Positions 6,282-13,012 of a DNA stretch of 13,012 nt are shown here, one piece after another. The DNA is taken from NCBI GenBank assembly GCA_043739785.1, contig JAYUDN010000017.1, positions 1 to 13,012 of the forward strand, in the 5' to 3' direction. Below the pieces are notes generated by a model that had not been told where the DNA came from, ran no database searches, and saw nothing but the letters and a program-made list of their open reading frames with translations. Numbering within the stretch: the first letter of the stretch is position 1; each line of letters starts with the position of its first letter. Both the position numbers and the translations under genes were made by a program. This DNA is from JAYUDN01 sp043739785. Lineage in GTDB: Bacteria > Patescibacteriota > Gracilibacteria > BD1-5 > UBA2023.

Positions 6282-6671
6282 ATGTATTCTCCACGAACGA
6301 TGTATCGATTTATGAAGACGAAGGACTTCAAAAGTGTTCTCAACAAGCCATTTTATAAGCGGCATATGGAGAGTACAGATATCGCGAGTCCATTCGATAC
6401 GGCGGAGGAGATTTTCCTCCTCGAATACCTCATCAAAGAGGGTTTTGTCATTGCTTCCTACAGAAACGATAATCAAGAGGACTCTGAGACCTATATGATA
6501 TCGACAATGGGGCATGCCTTTCTCGAACACTATAGTCGGTCCCGATGGTTCCGATACAAAGCACACCTTTACTACTACAATATCATCTACGGAATGCTCT
6601 GAGCTTCGATGATCGGATCGATTGCCGCCAATATATTGACCGAGTTCTATCATTTCTATATCACGCGGTAG
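6282..6671 (+). CDS. Unknown protein with a C-terminal membrane anchor, downstream of the channel
   Basis: ATG 6282 to TAG 6669-6671 gives 129 residues when the TGA at 6600-6602 is read as Gly; without that the protein would lose its C-terminus. Residues 1-100 are soluble and charged, with a segment (ASPFDTAEEIFLLEYLIKEG followed by a beta-like ETYMISTMGHAFLEHY) that could be a winged-helix fold. The C-terminal 30 residues (YYNIIYGMLGASMIGSIAAN) form one hydrophobic helix, so the protein is probably tail-anchored. Later Met codons at 6300 and 6312 are alternative starts. The 25-bp gap to the channel gene suggests an operon, and a membrane-bound accessory or regulator of the channel is a reasonable but untested guess. 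No family recognised. Confidence 0.8.
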
Positions 6672-6722
6672 GAAATAAATAGAGAGAAACGGAGAAAATC
6701 TTTTGCATTTTTTCTAAAATAT

Positions 6723-6771
6723 ATACTATATCTTGTATCCTATATCCTAATATATACACTATATGTCGGTA
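6723..6771 (+). promoter_or_regulatory. Candidate tandem NrdR boxes before nrdB
   Basis: Two related imperfect palindromes, ATACTATATCTTGTAT (6723-6738) and ACACTATATGTCGGTA (6756-6771), share ACTATAT at the same position and are offset by 33 bp. NrdR, the ATP-cone repressor of ribonucleotide reductase genes, binds paired 16-bp boxes near three helical turns apart. The second box overlaps the ATG at 6763, which would suit repression of a leaderless or short-leader transcript. The region is so AT-rich that chance matches are possible. Confidence 0.35.
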
Positions 6772-7818
6772 CCTGATGTAAGTCTTGTCCAGAGAAATCC
6801 TATATTCAATCCACTCGGAAAGGATGATATCGCGCATCGCACGATTATCAAGGGGTCTACGACCTGACTTTTCAATCTCAATGAAGTGAAATATCCATGG
6901 GCAAAGAGCCTCTACCAGGTCATGGTCGGGAATTTCTGGCTTCCCGAAAAAGTATCCGGACTCAAAGATGATGCACGAGACTTTGCGAGTTCTCTCAATG
7001 CCGATGAGCAACGTGCCTACAAGGGAATACTTTCATTTCTCATATTTCTTGACTCCATTCAGACGGTCAATCTTCCGAATTTTTCGAACTATATCACGAG
7101 TCCAGAGGTGAACCTCATCCTCTCGATCCAGACCTATCAAGAAGCGATCCACTCACAGTCCTATGCGACCATCCTCGAGTCAGTCGTATCTGCAGAAGAC
7201 CGTGATGAGATCTACTACTTCTGGCGGGATAGCGAAATCCTCCTCGAACGCAACAAATACATCGGACAGATCTATCAGGATTTCATCGATACGCCGACGG
7301 ACTATACCTTTTTCCGTGGGATTGTAGCGAACTTTCTTCTCGAATCGCTCTACTTCTACAATGGTTTTGCTTTTTTCGATACGCTCGTCGATCATATGAA
7401 GATGCCCGCAACCGGGCGTATGATTGCCTATATCCGTCGAGATGAGCTCACCCACGTTACCGTCTTTGCCAATATTATCCGTGAAATCCGCCGAGAATTC
7501 CCAGAAGTCTACAACGAAGCCCTGATCAAAGATATGATGAAAACCGCGGTCGAACAGGAAATCACCTGGTCACAGTTTATCCTCGGAAGCAAGATTATGG
7601 GGATCAATAGTGATACGACTGCTGGATATACCAGGTGGCTTGCCAATCAGCGACTCTCGATGCTCGGTATCGATCCGATCTATCCAGATGCGATCGTCAA
7701 TCCCTACAAACACCTCGACCGACTCCAAGATCCCAATGCGGATAAAGGGAATTTTTTCGAGACCACAGTGATCAACTATACTCAGAGTTCGAATATGGCG
7801 GGAAGCTGGGATTTTTAG
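6763..7818 (+). CDS. nrdB: Ribonucleotide reductase class I small subunit (R2)
   Basis: The 351-residue protein starts at ATG 6763; codon 35 is a TGA read as Gly, upstream of which the N-terminal segment MSVPDVSLVQRNPIFNPL would otherwise be lost. It has the complete R2 diiron set: Asp97 in FLIFLDSIQ, Glu127 and His130 in YQEAIHSQSY, Glu194 in LLESLYFY, Glu228 and His231 in RRDELTH. The radical-bearing tyrosine is Tyr134, in the position of E. coli Tyr122, so a tyrosyl-radical enzyme (class Ia/Ib type) is expected rather than a Phe/Leu class Ic variant. The C-terminal tail (TQSSNMAGSWDF) should dock to the R1 subunit. No nrdA or nrdI is present in the window. R2 supplies the radical for reducing ribonucleotides to deoxyribonucleotides in the cytoplasm. 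UGA use is minimal (one codon). Confidence 0.96.
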
Positions 7819-7849
7819 GTATATACGTTTTTATAAGGATTTCTCAAAG

Positions 7850-8701
7850 CTAAACCTCACCTCACTTCTCAGGAGTCATTCCGTGTTCCTGAATAATTGA
7901 AATTATATCTTGGAACGCTCGATATAATACTTCAAGTTCATCAGAAAATCATATTATCGTCAGATAACTTTTTCAGTGTATAGTTTTATTTTTAAGTATT
8001 TCATAATTGTTTGCCAGTTCAGTCAATGATTTTTTTAGACTATCAGAAACCTTTGTTTTCATATAATAGACGGGAAAGACTCAGAATCACTTTGATCGCA
8101 TATAGACTCATAGACAATCAATGGCGTATGAGAACTTCGCAAAATCTGAAAGTAAATCTTCCCATTTTAGAGCCTCAGCATACCTTCAAGGATCTGCTTT
8201 ATGAAATTCTCGTACCGCAAGCCAGTCCCTTATTTTTCAACCATAAAGTTTCAAAAGCTCATATGCAAAATGTTCAGAAACAGTGAAATACCTTCATTGA
8301 ATTGAATGGTTTCCGGTGATAAGTCAGGTAATGGTTTGTTCTTGGATATTGGCATTTCATCATCCTGGGGCTCATGCGGATTCTTGTAACTTCTTAATCA
8401 AAGATTGCGAATAATCAGGAAAGGAAGCTACGATTGTTTGCAATATCTCACCAATATTCGAAGAAATAATTGGATCACTGTCTGTTGGGTTAGCATCAGG
8501 TCTTGTCAGCAATGCTTTATAAATATCGAGCGCTAATTTTGTAATTAATTTTCTAGAATTTCAGGCATTCAAGTCTGAAGGAAGAGTTGTTGATAATATC
8601 ATTGCTAATGATTCTTGAACTCATACGTCAGGAACACCTATAGGTCATAGTGTAGTTCCTTCTCCTTTTATGAATAAGTAATGTCTTGGTTGCACAATCA
8701 T
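7850..8701 (-). CDS. Unknown 283-residue protein, UGA-rich
   Basis: On the minus strand ATG 8701 to TAG 7850 is open only when TGA is sense: 16 UGA against about 9 GGN glycine codons. The N-terminus MIVQPRHYLFIKGEGTTLGP is followed by a helical region with LITKLALDIYKALLTRP, a glycine-rich linker (ESAGAPGGGNANIQEQ, three UGA), an aromatic middle (YGGKIRDWLAVREFHKADPG) and a helical C-terminal part (DELEVLYRAFQDIISIIQEH). There is no signal peptide, no membrane helix and no motif I can assign. It is the last of three minus-strand genes in a row, but has its own promoter 7 nt before the ATG. It converges on nrdB with a 31-bp gap. The family is unknown; codon use is unlike nrdB next door. Confidence 0.85.
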
Positions 8702-8708
8702 AATATTT

Positions 8709-8714
8709 ATTATA
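8709..8714 (-). promoter_or_regulatory. -10 box of the 283-residue protein gene
   Basis: On the minus strand a perfect TATAAT is followed by 7 nt and then the ATG at 8701, again a leaderless arrangement. No convincing -35 box is found at 16-18 nt. The short gap (53 bp) to the upstream gene on the same strand holds this promoter. Confidence 0.5.
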
Positions 8715-8754
8715 TATAGTACACTATTACAAATTATAATCAATACTATTATTT

Positions 8755-9225
8755 CTAATCAACCTTTCCTGTTTGTAGTGTAGATATCCTATCTTGAACC
8801 ATGTCTTGGGTTGTATGTACACTTGTTCATCTCCATGCTATATACTCTCGACAAGGGACAAGTAAGTCGTCGAAGTTACAAGAAGGTTCTAGATATGGTA
8901 GCTTTGTTTGTTCATCTCTAGGTAAAAAGGAGCGTACACTACAAATAAGTGTATTAATTTCTCCCACTATTAGCCCCCTAAGAATATTGAGATCTATGTA
9001 ATGTTGTCTTCCAAATTCTTGGGTCCCAAAAATAATTAAAATGGACATAATGTCTCTCAGATATCCAAGTACCCTGAGCATGAGATCATCGAGAGGATCG
9101 AGATTTACGGAACGAGAAATGATTACTCGTTCAAGTTCAATCTGAACCTGCATAAATTTCAAATACGTGTCCTTATCGAAGTAATCTGTAAAATCACTGC
9201 CATGTAGTTCGGGTTTTAGTGTCAT
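8755..9225 (-). CDS. Unknown 156-residue protein
   Basis: On the minus strand ATG 9225 to TAG 8755 encodes 156 residues. One TGA (8827-8829) is read as Gly in AWRGTSVH and adds 24 C-terminal residues. The protein begins MTLKPELHGSDFTDYFDKDT; most of the rest appears alpha-helical (FMQVQIELERVIIS, LMLRVLGYLRDIMSILIIFG, ILRGLIVGEINTLICSV). The hydrophobic helix around residues 50-68 could be buried or weakly membrane-associated. Three cysteines are scattered and form no ribbon. No motif or family is recognised. It is the middle gene of the minus-strand group 7850-10464 and uses far less UGA than its two neighbours. Confidence 0.8.
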
Positions 9226-9231
9226 GTGGCA

Positions 9232-9237
9232 ATTATA
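9232..9237 (-). promoter_or_regulatory. Extended -10 promoter of the 156-residue protein gene, leaderless geometry
   Basis: On the minus strand the sequence reads TGATATAAT, an extended -10 element (TG-n-TATAAT), followed by 6 nt and the ATG at 9225. An extended -10 can compensate for the lack of a good -35 box here. Confidence 0.6.
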
Positions 9238-9369
9238 TCATATTTTCGAAAAAAGAGCGATTCTAAGTGGTGAAAATTATATTTTCTGTTTTAATATAAC
9301 CTAAAAAAACACTATTATCCAGTCTATCTCAAAAACTCTGATACGAAAAAAAATTGACACTATTTAATT

Positions 9370-10464
9370 TTAGAGGGGTATGCCCAGGCTGTCCAGCTCA
9401 TCCTGGAGGTAGGGTATAGAGTCCTGAGGTGTCCTCAAGTCTGAGGGTTGAACTCATAGAAGAAATGCCACCCATTGTCTCGTAGTCGGAAAGGGTCGAA
9501 ATCTAGCAGGATTTCAAAGTTTCGAAGACGATGAGGGGATTTTAGTTTGATACTCTGTCCAGTCTGTGCATGCCAGTAAAGTATCTATGAGCTGGCAATA
9601 ATTCACCGATAGTCTTTTTGATGATACGGTTGGCTTTTGTTTAGAGTCAACCAGAACTCCTTTTATGCTTCTACCATAACCGTTGGGGATACAAGTAATA
9701 CTTTCGCAAAATACACAGCCATTTCGCTCATTTTTTCTTCCTATAAAATAGGCATGGCATTTACTACAATGAGAAATCTTATATTCCGACCTGGAAGAAA
9801 TAAATTCAGCTAAGGTAGTAAGAAAAGTATCGAATGAAAGATTTCAACACTGGGTATCTTTTTCTATAATTACATATTCTTTATATTTTCTATACGCCCG
9901 TAGCAGTAAGACATAGAGGAGAATTTGCTGAACTCTTGGGTTAGTAATTGGCTCATCCTTATGCATGCACTCATTTATTGACAAATTCGAGAGCATGTTG
10001 TTTGAAGATAATACTTGAAAAAGAGAATTTATAAAAATTCAAAAATAAACTCTTTCAAGAGAATTTCATAAAATAAGTACTTTATTCGGATTTTTTCATT
10101 TTTGAATGTAAAGAAATTGTCGACCAAAATTTATCCCCGGAGCTCTTCGATTATTCACATTTAAAAATTCTTGGATTTCCATTGACCGAATATATGGGTC
10201 AAATGAAGCGAGTATATCGTACAAAAGTGTCTCAGCTTGTATTTCTAGATGTGATTTCTCTATTCGATCATTTCATAATTTATGTTTCATTCTCGATCGT
10301 TTATCTCACCAAATTGATCAAAAAGTATCCAACCAAGCCTTGATTTGACTGATAGAAACTCAGTGGAGGACTGATCAAAATTTAAATCACAGTGCTTGCG
10401 TTTTTTCTTTAATAAGGGCATTTCATTTTTTTATATGAGATACCCCCATTTCGTCTAGACTCAT
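9370..10464 (-). CDS. Unknown 364-residue protein with a four-cysteine zinc ribbon, UGA-rich
   Basis: Under the standard code this 1.1 kb looks non-coding. With TGA as Gly the minus strand is open from ATG 10464 to TAA 9370 (13 UGA, about 9 GGN glycines). The N-terminal part (MSLDEMGVSHIKKGNALIKE, then GVSISQIKAWLDTFG) may contain a helix-turn-helix-like segment. After a helical region with QQILLYVLLLRAYRKYKEY comes a zinc ribbon, C233-x2-C236-x13-C250-x2-C253 (SHCSKCHAYFIGRKNERNGC and VFC). The C-terminal 100 residues are basic to neutral and end in LQDELDSLGIPL. A helical domain followed by a Cys4 site recalls the bacterial activator FlhC (C-x2-C-x16-C-x2-C), but similarity is limited to layout. 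A nucleic-acid-binding or regulatory role is an inference. Confidence 0.85.
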
Positions 10465-10591
10465 ATATTTATTTTTAAAAAAACATATATTATAAATTAA
10501 TCAAGTTTTGTAAAGACAAACTAATTTTTTATCGAAATATATATTTTGTAGTCTTTTTTGCCTTTTCGTCCTTTCTCGCTATGATACGCCT
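10465..10591. promoter_or_regulatory. Divergent promoter region between the zinc-ribbon gene and lepA
   Basis: Toward lepA: TTGCCT (10558-10563), 16-nt spacer, TATGAT (10580-10585), then 6 nt to ATG 10592, a leaderless arrangement. Toward the minus-strand gene, a TATAAT within the AT-rich stretch around 10489-10494 lies about 24 nt before the ATG at 10464, with a weak TTGTCT or TTTACA upstream. Confidence 0.55.
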
Positions 10592-12499
10592 ATGTCAAAA
10601 CCTACTTCCATCCGCAATTTTTGTATCATCGCACATATCGACCACGGGAAATCGACGCTCGCGGATCGCCTGATGGAGATCACGGGAACCCTCGAGAAAC
10701 GAGAAATCCAATCGCAAACGCTCGACAATATGGAGCTCGAGCGAGAGCGGGGGATTACGATCAAGCTGACTCCCGTTCGCATGGAATGGAAAGGGGTCGA
10801 GCTCAATCTTATCGATACTCCTGGACACGTGGACTTCCAGTATGAAGTATCTCGATCACTTGCTTCTGTGGAAGGCGCCATACTCGTAGTCGATGCGAGC
10901 CAAGGGATCGAAGCGCAGACGCTTTCGAATGTCTACCTCGCGATGGAGAATGACCTCACGATCATCCCGGTACTCAATAAGATCGACCTCCCAAGTGCCG
11001 ATGTCGAACGAGTGACGGAAGAAGTCATCAACCTTCTCGGATGCAAAAAGGAGGACATCATCCCCGTTTCTGCGAAGACCGGACTCAATGTCGAAACCAT
11101 CCTCGACCGAGTCCTCGAGGTCATCCCAGAACCCAAAAAACTGGATAAGGAATCGCATTTTGTACCAAATATTCTCACTGATGAAAAAAATGGAACCAAC
11201 CAACCAACCAGCCAACCAGCTATTAAGTGACTTATTTTCGACTCTCAGTATGATGCGTACAAGGGTGTCGTCGTCTACTTGAAACTCTTTTCCTGAACCA
11301 TTACCAAGGGAGATAAACTGGAACTGATCAATACTGGAGCCAAGATCGAAGCGCTCGAAGTCGGATGCTTCCGTCCGAAGTATTCTCCCACGGGTATCCT
11401 CTACGAAGGGGAGATCGGATACGTCGTCACGGGACTGAAGTCTATCATCGACGCACGAGTCGGAGATACGGTATTTTCTGGAGACCCCGATTGTAAGCAC
11501 GCCATCGAAGGGTTCAAAAAAATCACGCCATATATCTACGCCGGAGTCTATCCGGTTGATACCGATGAATATCCGAAGATGAAGGATGCGATGGAAAAAC
11601 TCCAGCTCAATGACTCTTCCCTCGTCGCCGAACACGAAGCCTCCCCAGCCCTCGGGTATGGATTCCGATGCGGATTCCTCGGACTCCTCCACCTTGACAT
11701 CGTCAAGGAACGCCTCTGGCGAGAACACGGGATGGACGTGATCATCACGAGTCCACAGGTGACCTACAAAGTCCTCATCGTCGGTGATAAGGTCGCGCTC
11801 TACCCTCGGGCTCACGGAGAACTCATCGAGTTCGAAGGGAAAAAATGCACCTACCTCTATATATCGAATCCCGAGGATCTCCCGAAGCCAGGAACCTATA
11901 TCCACATCGAAGAACCGATTGCGAAGGTCGAGATGATCACTCCGAATGAATATATCGGAAACCTCATGTGACTCGCTCAAGAGCGAAGGGGAGTGTTCAA
12001 AAATCAGACCTACCTCGATACGAGTCGAGTCATCCTCCACTATGAGATCCCGATGTCTGAACTCGTCGGAGACTACTACGATGATCTGAAGTCCCTCTCG
12101 AGCGGATACGCGAGTCTGCACTATGAGCCGATCAAATATAAAGTCGACGATATCGTGAAGCTCGACGTCCGTGTCGCGGGAGATATCGTCGATGCCTTTT
12201 CTATGCTCGTCCACCGAACTCGTGGTCGTACCTTCGGAGGGCGGATCGTGACGAAACTCAAGGAAAATATCCCGAAAGCCCAGTTTGCCATCGTCATCCA
12301 AGCCGTGATGGGAAGTGACGTCGTCGCCCGAGAAGATATATCCGCCCTTCGTAAGGATGTCACTGCGAAGCTCTACTGATGAGATATCACCCGTAAACGT
12401 AAACTCCTCGAGAAACAGAAGGAAGGAAAGAAAAAAATGAAGCAGTTCGGACGAGTCAGTATCCCGAGCGAGACATTCGTTAATATACTCAAGAAATAG
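10592..12499 (+). CDS. lepA: Elongation factor 4 (LepA), 635 residues, five UGA-glycines
   Basis: This is a full-length EF4/LepA, the ribosome-associated GTPase that back-translocates or remodels stalled ribosomes. G1 is AHIDHGKST (14-22), G2 lies in RGITIK, G3 is DTPGH, G4 is NKID and G5 is SAK; the LepA-specific C-terminal region with YGGDITRKRK and KQKEGKKKM is intact. TGA occurs at codons 213, 235, 460, 596 and 597 (11228, 11294, 11969, 12377, 12380) and reads as Gly each time: codon 235 falls in the domain II turn LFSGTITKGD, and 596-597 make the conserved Gly-Gly. The protein is about 35 residues longer than usual; the extra residues (about 186-211, ending in the low-complexity NQPTSQPAIK) lie between the G domain and domain II. 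It ends at TAG 12497-12499 and overlaps the convergent gene by 20 bp. Confidence 0.97.
11194..11217 (+). repeat. AACC tetranucleotide repeat within lepA
   Basis: Six consecutive units, AACC four times, AGCC, AACC, encode the low-complexity NQPTSQP stretch of the extra segment of LepA. Because the unit is not a multiple of three, slippage would shift the frame. Confidence 0.85.
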
Positions 12500-12920
12500 A
12501 AATTATCTTGCTTATTACACCCGATATCGCTGAAGGATTCCATCTTCCTCTCGAAAGTGGTTGTTCTGATAGAACTTGTTGCTCTGTATATTCATAATCA
12601 TTTGGTCGACCCATTTCATGGTTATCCATATAATACTGATTTCAAACTTTCGATAGAGAAACCATCTGACCTCAAATAAGGATTCTTTTCGGAGTAAGAA
12701 ACGTTTGTAATATATGAGGATTGATTTTCTTTACCATTCATGGATCCCTCTCACTAAAGTCAACTTCTTGATCTTTTTCCGATGTAAAAGCTATTGCGTA
12801 CATTCATTTCGAGAAGAAGGATTTTCTTGCTTTTAGTAACTGATTTTCTACTAAAGAAGGGAAGAGATTCGCATCATTTACATCCACTCCTCCAGAAAGA
12901 AGAGCATCAATATTATAGAA
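12480..12920 (-). CDS. 5'-truncated unknown protein running into the right repeat
   Basis: With TGA as Gly the minus strand is open from the repeat boundary down to TAA at 12480, 147 codons including the stop. Five UGA codons are used. The visible protein starts FYNIDALLSGGVDVNDANLF and includes RILIGGQMVSLSKVGNQYYM, MGRPNDYEYTEQQ and RGRWNPSAISGVISK. No ATG is available at the head; upstream, the frame continues eight codons into the repeat and meets TAA at 12942-12944, so the native N-terminus appears to have been replaced by the repeat. No family recognised; the polar, Tyr/Asn-rich composition without a membrane segment suggests a soluble or structural protein. The last 20 bp overlap the 3' end of lepA on the other strand. 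Confidence 0.7.
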
Positions 12921-13012
12921 GGCTCTAGACCAGAAGAAATATTAAAAAGTAATTATTTCTGGTAAAACTTATAAAGAAGTATAAGAAGTTCTTTTTCTAA
13001 TTCAATTGTTTC
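12920..13012 (-). repeat. Right copy of the 93-bp terminal inverted repeat
   Basis: Exact inverse of 5-97. It begins AGGCTCTAGACCAGAAG when read on the plus strand, and abuts the truncated minus-strand gene. Confidence 0.9.
12953..13012 (-). CDS. C-terminal fragment of an unidentified protein inside the right repeat
   Basis: This is the same protein tail as at 2-64, entering from the right edge on the minus strand and ending at TAA 12953-12955. Both edges therefore carry the 3' end of one repeated gene, pointing into the window. Confidence 0.4.
   Translation of the reverse strand, partial: ETIELEKELLILLYKFYQK

Noticed and set aside
9375..9560. Possible structured RNA, with alternating TGAGG/CCTCA/TGAGG hairpins and a GAAATC/GATTTC stem
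   Set aside because: The stretch is fully explained as the C-terminal coding part of the minus-strand zinc-ribbon gene once TGA is read as Gly; no match to tmRNA, RNase P, SRP or 6S RNA landmarks was seen.
10856..12301. 481-residue open frame on the strand opposite lepA
   Set aside because: It is a mirror of the lepA codon pattern, has no promoter, and its low-complexity acidic product resembles no protein; lepA on the plus strand is certain.
11228..12382. lepA as a pseudogene with several stop codons
   Set aside because: All interruptions are TGA, none is TAA or TAG, and each sits where Gly is expected; recoding explains them.
1..13012. tRNA or rRNA genes and CRISPR arrays
   Set aside because: I saw no T-arm, acceptor-stem, rRNA or regularly spaced repeat signature on either strand while reading; an automated tRNA scan could not be run.

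Overview
The window reads as a 13 kb AT-rich bacterial contig from a lineage that uses genetic code 25 (UGA = glycine), i.e. Candidatus Absconditabacteria (SR1) or Gracilibacteria (BD1-5/GN02) of the candidate phyla radiation. The proof is internal. In lepA, five in-frame TGA codons fall where elongation factor 4 is expected to read on, including a TGA-TGA pair that restores the conserved Tyr-Gly-Gly-Asp near the C-terminus. TGA also fills the Gly of the methyltransferase SAM motif, of the RelE IGHRKD motif and of the NlpC/P60 WGGN motif. TAA and TAG behave as ordinary stops. All coordinates below come from re-reading the window with TGA as a sense codon, which turns many apparent fragments into full genes.

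Layout. 1-97: left copy of a 93-bp repeat carrying the end of an unidentified ORF. 65-325: 3' part of a membrane protein. 445-838: a small antitoxin-like gene and a RelE-family toxin killed by one TAA. 936-1637: unknown UGA-rich gene. 1764-2345: class I SAM methyltransferase. 2407-2652 (minus): DUF378 membrane protein. 2968-3957: secreted NlpC/P60 peptidase. 4043-4666: unknown protein. 4723-4962 (minus): second DUF378 paralogue. 5133-5702: isochorismatase-like hydrolase without the catalytic Cys. 5852-6671: two-TM potassium-channel protein followed by a membrane-tethered protein. 6763-7818: ribonucleotide reductase R2 (nrdB). 7850-10464 (minus): three unknown genes, the first a Cys4 zinc-ribbon protein. 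10592-12499: lepA. 12480-12920 (minus): 5'-truncated unknown gene running into the right copy of the repeat (12920-13012), which is the exact inverse of the left copy.

How it fits together. lepA and nrdB mark this as chromosome rather than plasmid or phage. The conserved genes (lepA, nrdB, channel, isochorismatase) use almost no UGA, while the unknown genes encode roughly half to four fifths of their glycines with UGA, so the window is a mosaic of two codon-usage classes. Most genes have their own promoter. In at least six of them the -10 box ends only 6-7 nt before the ATG, with no Shine-Dalgarno sequence, which predicts leaderless mRNAs. A hairpin/T-tract cassette recurs after successive genes in the first 2.4 kb. 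The identical inverted ends, each abutting a 5'-truncated gene, suggest that the contig is bounded by two copies of a multicopy, probably mobile, element. I see no tRNA, rRNA, CRISPR or complete insertion sequence.
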